Shown here piece after piece: positions 26,992 to 35,312 of a DNA stretch of 64,000 nt. Made by a program: the position numbers and the translations under genes. The DNA is from Chitinophaga sp. YR573 (lineage in GTDB: Bacteria; Bacteroidota; Bacteroidia; Chitinophagales; Chitinophagaceae). The DNA is taken from NCBI RefSeq assembly GCF_900110995.1, contig NZ_FOJF01000001.1:4314803-4378802 (forward strand), given 5' to 3'. The notes under the pieces are model-generated. The model did no database searches. It had not been told where the DNA came from and saw nothing but the letters and a program-made list of their open reading frames with translations. How positions within the stretch are numbered: the first letter of the stretch is position 1; every line of letters begins with the position of its first letter.

Positions 26992-27050
26992 AAACAGAAC
27001 GCTCCTGGTGGAGCAGATCATACAGATCTTCCACCAGGAGCGTTCTGTTT
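26992..27050 (+). terminator. Perfect 21-bp inverted-repeat hairpin after SusD
   Basis: A 21-nt left arm (26992-27012) is the exact complement of the right arm (27030-27050), with a 17-nt loop. The right arm ends in GTTT, without a long T-run. It probably protects or ends the SusC/SusD mRNA and partly uncouples it from the enzyme genes at 27.2 kb. Confidence 0.65.
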
Positions 27051-27178
27051 ATAGACGAAAAATGGTATATTACATATAGGCTCTCCATCAGCAACGTCTG
27101 TATAACAAAATACCATACTACACAGGTTCCGTTAGCAACTGTTAAATTCTTAACCCGTAATTATAAATTTACTCAATC

Positions 27179-27634
27179 ATGCAAAACCAAAGAAGATCCG
27201 TACTTAAGAAAATGGTAGCTGCCGTAGCAGGTATCACAGGTATCAACGCAGTTGCAAAAGCAGCAGGTATCCCGGAAACAACAGTAAAAGGTAATGTGAT
27301 ATACGAACAGGATGTACCATTGTTCTCCAGTTTTAAAATCCATGGTAACATGGTATTCATAGCCGGTATCGGTGCGCATGTGGAAGGCGATATAAAATCG
27401 CATACAGAAATTGTACTGAAAGAAATGGAAGTACAATTGAAGAAGGCGGGTTCTTCTATGGACAAAGTACTGAAAGTAAGTGTATTCCTGCATGATCTGA
27501 ACGATTATAAAGGAATGAATGAAGTATATAAAGGCCGTTTCGGCGCTAATCCTCCTGTACGCACAACTGTAGCCGTATATGGTGGTGTGCCGGGGAACTC
27601 ACTCGTAGAAATGGATTGTATCGCCGCCTTATAA
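27179..27634 (+). CDS. Exported RidA/YjgF-family enamine-imine deaminase
   Basis: A 151-residue protein of the RidA (YjgF/YER057c/UK114) family, which speeds hydrolysis of reactive enamine/imine intermediates released by PLP-dependent dehydratases. An N-terminal extension with a twin arginine (QRRSVLKK, then a hydrophobic AAVAGITGINAVAKAAG stretch) looks like a Tat signal, unusual because RidA normally stays in the cytoplasm. The RidA core starts near residue 38. Arg128 in PVRTTVAV and Glu144 in LVEMDCIA match the family's conserved substrate-binding positions. It lies 12 bp before a PLP enzyme that would produce such intermediates. Confidence 0.85.
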   Translation: MQNQRRSVLKKMVAAVAGITGINAVAKAAGIPETTVKGNVIYEQDVPLFSSFKIHGNMVFIAGIGAHVEGDIKSHTEIVLKEMEVQLKKAGSSMDKVLKVSVFLHDLNDYKGMNEVYKGRFGANPPVRTTVAVYGGVPGNSLVEMDCIAAL

Positions 27635-27646
27635 ATCTTTTATTTT

Positions 27647-28870
27647 ATGAACCGCAGAGACTTATTAAAGAATATGTCTGCATTCCCCGTCCTGGGTGCA
27701 TTTGCAGGCACAGCTAAGCTATTGCCTTTTCCCGGCGAACCTGTAAAAGCGCCTTTAACAGGGAAAGATTACTTTAAAGACCTGGGTATCCGCACATTTA
27801 TCAATGCTGCCGGCACCTATACCTTTATGACCGGCTCATTGATGCGTCCGGAAGTATTGAGTGCCATTCAGTATGCTTCCAAAGAATATGTGATGCTGGA
27901 TGAATTACACGATAAAGTAGGTCAGCGCATAGCGGACCTGTTACATTGTGAATATGCCACGGTTACTTCAGGTGCTGCATCTGCCATCACATTGGCTGCT
28001 GCTGGTATCCTCACGGGCATGGATGAAAAGAAAGTACCGCTGTTACCTTTCCTGGAAGCGAATGGTATGAAAACGGAAGCGATCATGCAGAACGCTCACC
28101 GGATTGATTACGCGCATGCTATCCAGAATACCGGTCTTAAAATAATATACATCGATACAAAGGAAGAACTGGAAAATGCGATCAGTGAAAAAACAGCGCT
28201 GATGTATTTCCTGAATGCAAATAACTTCGATGGAAAAATACAGGTAGAAGAATTCCAGCAGATAGCAAAGAAGCATAACATTCCCACTATTATCGATTGT
28301 GCTGCAGATGTACCTCCGGTAGACAACCTGTTTAAGTATACAAAGATGGGTTATGACATCGTATGTTTTTCTGGTGGTAAGGGATTACGCGGCCCACAAA
28401 GTGCAGGGTTGATGCTGGGCAATAAAAAAATCATTCAGGCTGCAAGATTAAGTACTCCTCCAAGAGGTAATACTATCGGAAGAGGTTATAAGGTAAATAA
28501 GGAAGAAGTGTTGGGTATGCTGGTAGCATTGGAAGCTTACCTGAATACCGATCATGATAAAGAATGGAAATTATGGGAATCGCAGATTAAACTGATAGGA
28601 GATGCAGCTGAATCGGTGAGTGGTGTTGTTACAGAAGTAAAGGTACCTGCTATCGCCAATCACATTCCTACTTTACATGTGTCCTGGGATCCAAAGAAAG
28701 TCCCTTTTACAGCAGCAGATGTAAAAGAAAAATTACGCAGCGGATCTCCCTCTATAGAAGTGGCAGGTGGTACCGGGGACCATGCCATCAGTATCACCAC
28801 ATGGATGCTGATACCCGGTCAGGAAAAGATCGTAGCTGCACAATTGAAAAAGGTTTTATCGCATGGTTGA
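27647..28870 (+). CDS. Exported SelA/DgaE-like PLP-dependent enzyme
   Basis: A 407-residue fold-type I PLP enzyme of the class-V aminotransferase/SelA-like group that includes D-glucosaminate-6-phosphate ammonia-lyase (DgaE). NRRDLLKNMSAFPVLGAFAG is a Tat-type signal, so the folded, cofactor-loaded enzyme is probably exported. NAAGTYTFMTGSLM (about 53-66) and TSGAASAITLAAAG (108-120) are family segments, IIDCAADVPP carries the likely PLP-ring aspartate Asp217, and FSGGKGLRGPQSAG carries the Schiff-base lysine Lys245. The likely reaction is ammonia elimination from a hydroxy-amino acid, giving an enamine that the RidA neighbour would resolve. The exact substrate is inferred only by family and context. 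Confidence 0.82.
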   Translation: MNRRDLLKNMSAFPVLGAFAGTAKLLPFPGEPVKAPLTGKDYFKDLGIRTFINAAGTYTFMTGSLMRPEVLSAIQYASKEYVMLDELHDKVGQRIADLLHCEYATVTSGAASAITLAAAGILTGMDEKKVPLLPFLEANGMKTEAIMQNAHRIDYAHAIQNTGLKIIYIDTKEELENAISEKTALMYFLNANNFDGKIQVEEFQQIAKKHNIPTIIDCAADVPPVDNLFKYTKMGYDIVCFSGGKGLRGPQSAGLMLGNKKIIQAARLSTPPRGNTIGRGYKVNKEEVLGMLVALEAYLNTDHDKEWKLWESQIKLIGDAAESVSGVVTEVKVPAIANHIPTLHVSWDPKKVPFTAADVKEKLRSGSPSIEVAGGTGDHAISITTWMLIPGQEKIVAAQLKKVLSHG

Positions 28871-28980
28871 TACATGGTGTGTTTAGTCACAACCAGCAGG
28901 GCTTATCAGGGCTGATGGTGGGATGAAGCTGTCAGTCCTGTCCTGTATTATTATTCTCAGGTCTCAATAAAATAATAGTA

Positions 28981-30222
28981 ATGAGAAAGCTCTTCCAATG
29001 CTTTTTATTTCTCATAGCGTGCGTACATCTTGCCAATGCACAGGAATATACTTTACTGATAAAAGGCGGACATGTAATAGATCCGAAAAATAATATCGAT
29101 GCGATAATGGATGTCGCAGTGAAAGGAGATAGTATCGCAAAAGTAGCTGTAAATATAGATCCGGCTACCGCTGCAAAAGTAATTAATGCAAAGGGGATGT
29201 ATGTTACACCCGGACTGATAGACATTCACACACATGATTTCATTGGCACCGTTCCTAATCATTATCTCAACAATAGTTTTGATGCAGTAGCTCCGGATGG
29301 ATTCACTTTCCGTTGTGGTGTAACAACAGTCGTAGATGCAGGTAGCTCCGGTTGGAGAAACTTTGAAATATTCAATGACCAGACGATCAAACATTCCAAA
29401 ACAAGAGTGCTGGCATTCATCAATATAGTAGGTGGCGGTATGCGTGGTGGTCCGTACGAACAGGATCTCTCTGATATGGATACCAAGATGACGGCACTGA
29501 CCATCAAACAATACAGGAACCTGATTGTGGGCGTCAAAGTAGCACATTATGAAGGCGCTGAATGGGCACCGGTGGACAGAGCCGTTGCAGCAGGTGTATT
29601 GACAGACAAACCGGTGATGATAGACTTTGGTGGCAGCAATCCGCCATTATCGCTGGAAGAACTCTTCAGAGACCATCTTCGCCCCGGTGATATCTATACA
29701 CATGCCTATGCAAAGGTAAGAGGCCGTATGAGTATTGTGGACAGCATGGGACAATTACGGCCATTCGTACTGGAAGCCCGTAAAAAAGGGATTTTCTTTG
29801 ATGTAGGCCATGGTGGTATCAGCTTCAATTATTCACAGGCCATACCGGCTTTAAAAGCAGGATTTTTTCCCAGTACCATCAGTACAGACATCCATGCCGG
29901 TAGCATGAATGGCGCGATGAAAGACCAGCTGAATGTAATGGACAAGTTTCTGAATATGGGAATGGCTATGCCTGCATTAATCAAAGCAGTTACCTCAGAA
30001 GCTGCACTGGCGATTAAACATGAAGAATTAGGTAACCTGTCAGAAAAAAGTGTGGCAGATATTGCCATTCTGAGTATTGAAAAAGGTAAATTCGGTTTCA
30101 CAGATGGTATGGGTAACAGACAGGAAGGTACGCAAAGACTGGTATGTGAACTAACGGTCCGTGCAGGTAAAATAGTGTACGATCTGAATGCTTTAGCGAA
30201 TGTAAAGCAGGACAAGGAATAG
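28981..30222 (+). CDS. Exported amidohydrolase/deacetylase-family metalloenzyme
   Basis: A 413-residue amidohydrolase-superfamily protein of the type annotated amidohydrolase/deacetylase, related to the N-acetyl-D-amino-acid deacetylase group. A Sec signal peptide spans 1-21 (ends LANAQ). All expected metal ligands are visible: HTH (His83, His85), a candidate carboxylated lysine Lys186 in VGVKVAHYEG, His241 in YTHAYAK, His277 in DVGHGG and the catalytic Asp303 in STDIHAG. It probably removes an acyl group from a periplasmic N-acylated amino acid or amino-sugar acid before the PLP enzyme acts. Family members often sit beside DgaE-like genes, as here. Confidence 0.83.
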   Translation: MRKLFQCFLFLIACVHLANAQEYTLLIKGGHVIDPKNNIDAIMDVAVKGDSIAKVAVNIDPATAAKVINAKGMYVTPGLIDIHTHDFIGTVPNHYLNNSFDAVAPDGFTFRCGVTTVVDAGSSGWRNFEIFNDQTIKHSKTRVLAFINIVGGGMRGGPYEQDLSDMDTKMTALTIKQYRNLIVGVKVAHYEGAEWAPVDRAVAAGVLTDKPVMIDFGGSNPPLSLEELFRDHLRPGDIYTHAYAKVRGRMSIVDSMGQLRPFVLEARKKGIFFDVGHGGISFNYSQAIPALKAGFFPSTISTDIHAGSMNGAMKDQLNVMDKFLNMGMAMPALIKAVTSEAALAIKHEELGNLSEKSVADIAILSIEKGKFGFTDGMGNRQEGTQRLVCELTVRAGKIVYDLNALANVKQDKE

Positions 30223-30300
30223 TTTCCTGCTTGTAGTATAACAATCACTTGACTCCGTTAGGAGTCTCCTGTTCCGAATTCATCTATATAAATCTACTGT

Positions 30301-31218
30301 ATGAAGTTTTTGTATTTAATTCCTTTGATACTGCTGCTGCCCGCAAAATTGCGGGCGCAGACATTACCAAAGGATGAACTGATTTTCCTCACATCAGAAT
30401 GGAAAGGGGATCGTTTCCCGGACGGAAGACCTAAAATTCCCGATGCCCTGATAGAACAGGCCAGAGAAGTAAACATCGATGATGTATGGACTATCCTGGA
30501 AGGAGAAGGTTATCATTGCCAGTTCGAAGGGGGATGGAAAATGATCCATCCTGATAAACCTATTGTAGGTCGTGCAGTAACAGCGATGTTCATGCCTGCA
30601 AGACCAGATGTGGAACAACACATAAAAGAAAGAGGAGCAGAGAAAGGCTTTAAAGGCAATACCAATTCATGGCCTATCCAGCAATTAAGCAAAGGAGATG
30701 TATATGTAGCAGATGGTTTCGGAAAAATCTCTGAGGGCACTCTGATAGGCTCTAATTTAGGGAATGCTATCTACGCCCGCACCGGTACCGGCGTAGTATT
30801 CGACGCTGCTGCAAGAGATGTGGATGGCCTTGAAGAGATAGTAGGCTTCAACGCCTTTGTACGCGACTGGGACCCTTCTTACCTAAAGAACGTTATGCTC
30901 ACCGGACTAAACACACCTATCCGTATAGGTCGCGCTATCGTCCTTCCCGGAGACCTGGTCCTTACTTCCAGAGAAGGCGTCGTATTCATCCCTGCTCATC
31001 TTGCAGAAAAGGTAATTAAGATTGCTGCTTTTATCATCATAAAAGACCAGTTTGGATTTGAGATGCTGAAATCAGGTCGTTACACACCTGGAGAAATAGA
31101 CAACAACTGGACCGATGCCATTCGAAACGCATTTATAGAATGGCAACACAAACAAACAGGTAAAACACCCATGACCAGGCAGGAACTGGACAAAATGCTC
31201 GAAAAGAGAACATGGTAA
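30301..31218 (+). CDS. Exported RraA-like (HMG/CHA aldolase-type) protein
   Basis: A 305-residue protein with a Sec signal peptide (1-20, ends KLRAQ) and an RraA-fold core. GDVYVADGFGKISEGTLIGSN (partly quoted) and RTGTGVVFDAAARDVDG contain the GxxxG metal/substrate loop and the catalytic pair Arg172-Asp173 of class II HMG/CHA aldolases. It is longer than classical RraA or HMG aldolase (about 160-230 residues) because of the leader and a helical tail ending in QELDKMLEKRTW. The likely job is divalent-metal-dependent cleavage or decarboxylation of a 2-oxo acid formed by the preceding enzymes. RNase E inhibition, the activity that named RraA, is unlikely for an exported protein. Confidence 0.82.
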   Translation: MKFLYLIPLILLLPAKLRAQTLPKDELIFLTSEWKGDRFPDGRPKIPDALIEQAREVNIDDVWTILEGEGYHCQFEGGWKMIHPDKPIVGRAVTAMFMPARPDVEQHIKERGAEKGFKGNTNSWPIQQLSKGDVYVADGFGKISEGTLIGSNLGNAIYARTGTGVVFDAAARDVDGLEEIVGFNAFVRDWDPSYLKNVMLTGLNTPIRIGRAIVLPGDLVLTSREGVVFIPAHLAEKVIKIAAFIIIKDQFGFEMLKSGRYTPGEIDNNWTDAIRNAFIEWQHKQTGKTPMTRQELDKMLEKRTW

Positions 31219-31244
31219 ACTAGAATAAATTCCAACGTTATATT

Positions 31245-32252
31245 ATGAATTCAATATTGCCCTCCGCAGGACCCTTTATCATAGCCTTCTGGATTATTCT
31301 GGCTATCATATTCTCCAGGAAAGAACAAACACGTGGTTTCGTATACACATTAATGATTTTCGCAGCCGTTACTACTTCTTTATACTACCCGCAATATTTC
31401 ACACACATCGGTGACTGGGAATCTTCAAAACTGATTACTCCCTTATTACAGATCATCATGTTTGGAATGGGAACGGCCATGAGCTTACATGATTTCTACG
31501 GTGTAATAAAAATGCCCCTGGGTGTACTCACCGGTGTAATCTGTCATTTTACTATCATGCCTTTCATCGGCTGGGGACTGGCGCACCTCTTCAACTTCCC
31601 GCCGGAAATAGCCGCAGGTGTAATATTAATAGGTACTGTGCCCTGTGGTATGGCATCAAACGTGATCTCTTATTTAGCCAAAGCCAACCTGGCGCTGTCT
31701 GTAACGTTAACGGCTGTATCCACAATGCTGGCCCCTTTGGTTACACCGTTCCTCATGCGCTGGCTGGCCGGTAGTTACATTGATATCAGCGTTACCACCA
31801 TGATGTGGGATATCACCAAAATGGTAATATTACCCGTTGCCGCCGGATTGCTTTTCAATCATTTCCTGAAAGGCCGTATGAAATGGTTGGACAATATCAT
31901 GCCTAAGGTATCCATGACAGCTATCGCTTTCATTATCGTTATTATTACGGCTCATGGACGTGATAGCCTGTTACAGGTAGGGATGTTACTCATCCTCTCT
32001 TCCCTTATCCATAATTTGTCCGGGTACGGATTAGGTTACTGGTTATGTAAACTGATAAAAATGAAGGAACAGGACTGCCGTACCATTGCTATTGAAGTAG
32101 GTATGCAGAACGGCGGACTGGCATCTGCCATCGCCAAAAGTATGGGAAAGATTGCTACTGTAGGACTGGCACCTGCTGTATTCGGTCCTTTGATGAACGT
32201 GACAGGTTCACTGCTGGCTTCCTGGTGGCATCGCCATCCTCCCAAAGACTAA
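31245..32252 (+). CDS. Bile acid:sodium symporter-family (BASS/SBF) transporter
   Basis: A 335-residue inner-membrane protein with about ten hydrophobic segments. MGTAMSLHDFYGVIKMP, GTVPCGMASNVISYLAKANLA (the first part only is quoted as GTVPCGMASNV) and EVGMQNGGLASAIA are the family hallmarks, the latter two forming the crossed discontinuous helices around the sodium sites. Members carry bile acids, pyruvate, pantothenate and other organic anions. Placed last in the 27-32 kb block, it most plausibly takes up the keto-acid product of the periplasmic enzymes. A remnant of another gene follows directly. Confidence 0.87.
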   Translation: MNSILPSAGPFIIAFWIILAIIFSRKEQTRGFVYTLMIFAAVTTSLYYPQYFTHIGDWESSKLITPLLQIIMFGMGTAMSLHDFYGVIKMPLGVLTGVICHFTIMPFIGWGLAHLFNFPPEIAAGVILIGTVPCGMASNVISYLAKANLALSVTLTAVSTMLAPLVTPFLMRWLAGSYIDISVTTMMWDITKMVILPVAAGLLFNHFLKGRMKWLDNIMPKVSMTAIAFIIVIITAHGRDSLLQVGMLLILSSLIHNLSGYGLGYWLCKLIKMKEQDCRTIAIEVGMQNGGLASAIAKSMGKIATVGLAPAVFGPLMNVTGSLLASWWHRHPPKD

Positions 32253-32435
32253 TTTCCCCTATTCTTTGAAGAATACCTTAAGCCGGATTGGAGAGTTTTC
32301 AAACCAGTTGAGAGAGGATTTATCACCATTAATGCCTGGAACGAATGGGCAGAAGGTAGTTACCTTGAACCGGATAAGGAACATGGCTATGGCTATCCGG
32401 ATGCCGTACAACAAGTGTTTGGAAAAAAAAGATAA
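32253..32435 (+). pseudogene. C-terminal remnant of a GH99-like (WbsX-type) glycan enzyme
   Basis: About 60 codons directly after the transporter stop translate to a segment with TINAWNEWAEGSYLEPD followed by GYGYPDAVQQVFGKKR and a stop. NAWNEW(A/T)EG(S/A)YLEPD is the signature near the C-terminus of glycoside hydrolase family 99-like / WbsX-type proteins, which are normally several hundred residues long. No start codon or upstream body is present, so only the tail of a deleted gene survives. It is in frame with the transporter gene, probably by chance. Confidence 0.72.
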
Positions 32436-32451
32436 AAATTTAAAAACTTCC

Positions 32452-32491
32452 AAAGCCCTGTAAATCATTTGATTTACAGGGCTTTTTGTTT
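32452..32491 (+). terminator. Intrinsic terminator
   Basis: AAAGCCCTGTAAATC and GATTTACAGGGCTTT form a 15-bp stem with an ATTT loop, followed by T-rich sequence. It was probably the terminator of the lost GH99-like gene and now closes the 27-32 kb block. Confidence 0.8.
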
Positions 32492-32599
32492 CTATCCATT
32501 GAGCAACAATAAAAAAACAGCATTATTTTATCGTGATACGTAGCAAGTTTCTGAAATTCTCCGTCTTATGGGCAGCAAAACCTAAATTCTTAATAATTA

Positions 32600-33982
32600 A
32601 TGACGATGAAAAAAAGAGGCTCATTTGTTTTAGTCTTAATTTATACACTCACTTTTATAGGATGTAGCAAAAAGGATAATGTTAATCCGCAAACGCCAGA
32701 TAACGACCCTTCTACATTAACTGCATTTACAGGTGATACAATTACCATTGCGGGCAAAAATCTCGGTACGGATATCCGTACGTTAATGGTTAAATTCGGA
32801 GCGGTGCAGGCTAATATAATCGGCATATCTGACACATCTGCGAGAATTGTTGTACCCGATGATATTGCAGAAGCAGCCGTTAAAATCCACTTGTTTTCTG
32901 CTAATAATGAATTTGTTAGCAATTTTAAGCTGAAAGCACCGGTGATCCGGTCTGTTTCTCCTAATGCAGGTTCCATAGGCCAGCAAATAACAATAACAGG
33001 GAACGGATTCAGCAAATCAAAACAAATATCTTTTGGAGATAAACTGGTGAATGCCATTTATCAAAGTAACAGCAGTTTAACTATAAAAGTGCCGGATAGC
33101 ATTCCTACAGGAAAATATGCTATTTCAGTAACGGTGGCAGGGTTGAAAGCTTCTGCTGCTGAGTTGTTCAATGTGATACCTTTTACACCGCCGACTTTTA
33201 CCGGGTTTTCACCTCAAACCGCATTTATTGGAGATACGATTACCCTCCAGGGTGAGCATCTTGGCAATAATGCGGAAGCATTAAGGGTTCTTTTTGGAAG
33301 CATAGATGCTACGGTGGTGAGTGCTTCTGAAACTGCTGTAAGGGTTGTTGTTCCAGATGAGATAGAAGCTGCGTCTGTTAAAATTAAATTTGGGTCCGGT
33401 GATGCCCAGATTATCTCTGCAAATGATTTCCAGTTAAAAGCACCGGTTATTGACTCCATCGATGTTACATCAGGTTTCTCCGGACAATTTCTCAACATAT
33501 ATGGTAAAGGGTTCAGGAAATCATACAAGACCGATCAGATTGTATTTGGTGATAAGTCTGTAACAGCCAATACAACCCAACCTGGCAATTCCGAAATATT
33601 TATGACTGTTCCCGGAAATCTGGTTGCAGGAAAATATCCTGTTAAGGTTACCGTAGCTGGCATGACAGCCACAGCCCCTGATTTATTCGAGGTGATTGTT
33701 CCCACTATCACATCTTTCACGCCTCATTCCGGAAGCTGGAATACAGAAATGATTATTACTGGGACAAATCTGAAAAATATAAATGGAGGCGTAAGCGCTT
33801 CAGTTAGTTTCGTTGATTTTGCAACTGGCGCAGGCACCTATGTTGCCTATATAAAATCGGCGAATGCGAATGAGATAAAGTTAAGTATACCTAATGGTTT
33901 AATGGAAGGTAGAACGTATAGGGTGATTGTAACTGTGGTAAGCGGCCAGGCTCAAACGACTGAACCATTCACTGTTGAATAA
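32600..33982 (+). CDS. Lipoprotein with IPT/TIG repeats
   Basis: A 460-residue secreted lipoprotein. The signal ends in a lipobox FIGC (Cys at about 22), then GSKKDNVNP. The body is a run of immunoglobulin-like IPT/TIG repeats of about 85 residues each. Their repeated elements are GDTITIAGKNLG, GQQITITGNGFSK, GDTITLQGEHLG, GQFLNIYGKGFRK and NTEMIITGTNLK at the starts, with VRVVVPDEI-type strands. Such proteins are surface-exposed and often bind glycans or other proteins, sometimes beside SusCD genes. It stands alone between two terminators, so no partner is suggested. A second ATG two codons later (32606) is an equally good start. Confidence 0.82.
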   Translation: MTMKKRGSFVLVLIYTLTFIGCSKKDNVNPQTPDNDPSTLTAFTGDTITIAGKNLGTDIRTLMVKFGAVQANIIGISDTSARIVVPDDIAEAAVKIHLFSANNEFVSNFKLKAPVIRSVSPNAGSIGQQITITGNGFSKSKQISFGDKLVNAIYQSNSSLTIKVPDSIPTGKYAISVTVAGLKASAAELFNVIPFTPPTFTGFSPQTAFIGDTITLQGEHLGNNAEALRVLFGSIDATVVSASETAVRVVVPDEIEAASVKIKFGSGDAQIISANDFQLKAPVIDSIDVTSGFSGQFLNIYGKGFRKSYKTDQIVFGDKSVTANTTQPGNSEIFMTVPGNLVAGKYPVKVTVAGMTATAPDLFEVIVPTITSFTPHSGSWNTEMIITGTNLKNINGGVSASVSFVDFATGAGTYVAYIKSANANEIKLSIPNGLMEGRTYRVIVTVVSGQAQTTEPFTVE

Positions 33983-33999
33983 ACACCATGTATCTATAC

Positions 34000-34042
34000 C
34001 CTGTAATACGCTGATCAGGGTCTGAATATTACAGGTTTTTTT
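34000..34042 (+). terminator. Intrinsic terminator of the IPT/TIG gene
   Basis: CCTGTAATA (34000-34008) pairs with TATTACAGG (34027-34035), followed by TTTTTTTG. Confidence 0.72.
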
Positions 34043-34344
34043 GTTTACACTTAGCTATAAAGAAAGCATACTTATTTTATCACGATACGTAGGGACTACA
34101 GAAACGTTTACTGTAAAAAATATAACTCCATAGCTATACTTTGATAGTACTCTAATCAGGTACAACAGGTTTAATGTCCGGTGCACCGGTATTAGCACGT
34201 TCTGAGTAGGTAAATACGTGCAGGTAGGAAACGTCCAGGGAATGCAGGAAATATCTAAGCCGTACCGGACAAATTTCCGGTGCGGCTTTTTCTTATCTTT
34301 GGAGGGCAAACTACGTTATACTTAACCCAAAACATACACCAATC
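34043..34344 (+). promoter_or_regulatory. Leader or small-RNA region before the methyltransferase gene
   Basis: No coding gene is seen. A near -7 box (TATACTTTG at 34135-34143) precedes about 115 nt that end in a strong hairpin, AAGCCGTACCGG (34257-34268) with CCGGTGCGGCTT (34277-34288), and a T-rich tail. A perfect -7 box TATCTTTG follows at 34294-34301 and could serve the gene at 34345. Either a short RNA or an attenuated leader would fit. Confidence 0.45.
34257..34292 (+). terminator. Terminator hairpin upstream of the methyltransferase gene
   Basis: A 12-bp stem with one G-T pair and an 8-nt loop, followed by TTTTC. It has no coding gene to end, which is what suggests a short RNA or attenuator. 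A related hairpin with the same GCCGTACCGG arm lies after the gene at 35195. Confidence 0.65.
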
Positions 34345-35193
34345 ATGGAGCGCAATTACAATACTATCAGCCCTTCAGCAATGTCATTACTGCTGATGAA
34401 GGGAATGACCCCTATCCCTTATGCACGGCAGGCAGCAGAACTGATGTCCTATCCTGAACAATATATTCCGGATTACGACCGTAAAGAATTCACTTTCTGG
34501 GCAAGACTGGTACATTTTGAAACCCGTTATGCCAGCATCGATCAGCTGCTGGAAGGCATCCCCGCAAAGAACATCCTTGAATTATCTTCCGGCTTTTCAT
34601 TCCGTGGTCTCGATGCTGTAAAACAACGGGATGTTTACTATATCGATACAGATCTGCCGGATCTTATCACCACAAAAATCAACTTTGTAACTACCCTGCA
34701 ACAGGGCGGTTTTGAAGCCAAAGGTACCCTGGAAACAATACCGCTGAATGCACTGGATGAAGAACAGTTTACCAGTATCGTAAACCGGTTTCCTCCCGGA
34801 GAGATCGTAATAGTGAATGAAGGATTACTGATGTACCTGGGTGATGAAGAAAAGAAAAAACTGCTGGGGATCATTCATAAAGTGCTGGAGGAACGTGGCG
34901 GCTACTGGATTACCGCTGATATTTATCTGAAAGGGAAAATGAAAATAAGGCTGGATGATAAGTTACAGCAGTTCTTCGATCAGCATCGTATTGAAGATAA
35001 TAAGTTCGACAGCTTCGAAGCCGCAGAAGCATTTTTCAATGAAGCCGGTTTTGTAATTGATAAAATAGCAGAACCTGATCACACCAAAACTACCGCACTG
35101 GAATATCTTTTAAAAACAGCCACCCAGGAACAACTGGCAGAAGGACGTAAAATGGGGAAGATAAATGCCACCTGGCGCTTGAAAATTAAGTAG
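34345..35193 (+). CDS. LCM-type class I SAM-dependent methyltransferase
   Basis: A 282-residue protein of the leucine carboxyl methyltransferase-like group, which includes O-methyltransferases of bacterial polyketide pathways. The SAM-binding motif I is ILELSSGFSFRGLD (about 77-90), motif II the acidic VYYIDTDLPDL (about 96-107), and IVIVNEGLLMYLGDEEKK is the strongly conserved NEGL-x-MYL segment of this group. No signal peptide or membrane segment. It is a single-gene unit with its own -7 box and terminator; the methyl acceptor is unknown. Confidence 0.85.
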   Translation: MERNYNTISPSAMSLLLMKGMTPIPYARQAAELMSYPEQYIPDYDRKEFTFWARLVHFETRYASIDQLLEGIPAKNILELSSGFSFRGLDAVKQRDVYYIDTDLPDLITTKINFVTTLQQGGFEAKGTLETIPLNALDEEQFTSIVNRFPPGEIVIVNEGLLMYLGDEEKKKLLGIIHKVLEERGGYWITADIYLKGKMKIRLDDKLQQFFDQHRIEDNKFDSFEAAEAFFNEAGFVIDKIAEPDHTKTTALEYLLKTATQEQLAEGRKMGKINATWRLKIK

Positions 35194-35194
35194 A

Positions 35195-35227
35195 AAAGCC
35201 GTACCGGACGAGTCCTGGTACGGCTTT
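35195..35227 (+). terminator. Terminator of the methyltransferase gene
   Basis: AAAGCCGTACC pairs with GGTACGGCTTT across an 11-nt loop directly after the stop codon. Confidence 0.75.
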
Positions 35228-35312
35228 AGTTATCACATATGATGGTACTTGCGTACATCAGGTGGAATTATAAAATAAAGACAAACGGGAATATGAAGCT
35301 ATAAGGTAGAAA

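Noticed and set aside
32266..32463. Open frames on both strands over the GH99-like remnant
   Set aside because: They are in other frames than the recognisable NAWNEWAEGSYLEPD segment and show no pattern of their own.
34055..34309. 84-codon minus-strand frame
   Set aside because: It runs through the terminator hairpin and promoter of the methyltransferase gene; composition is not protein-like.
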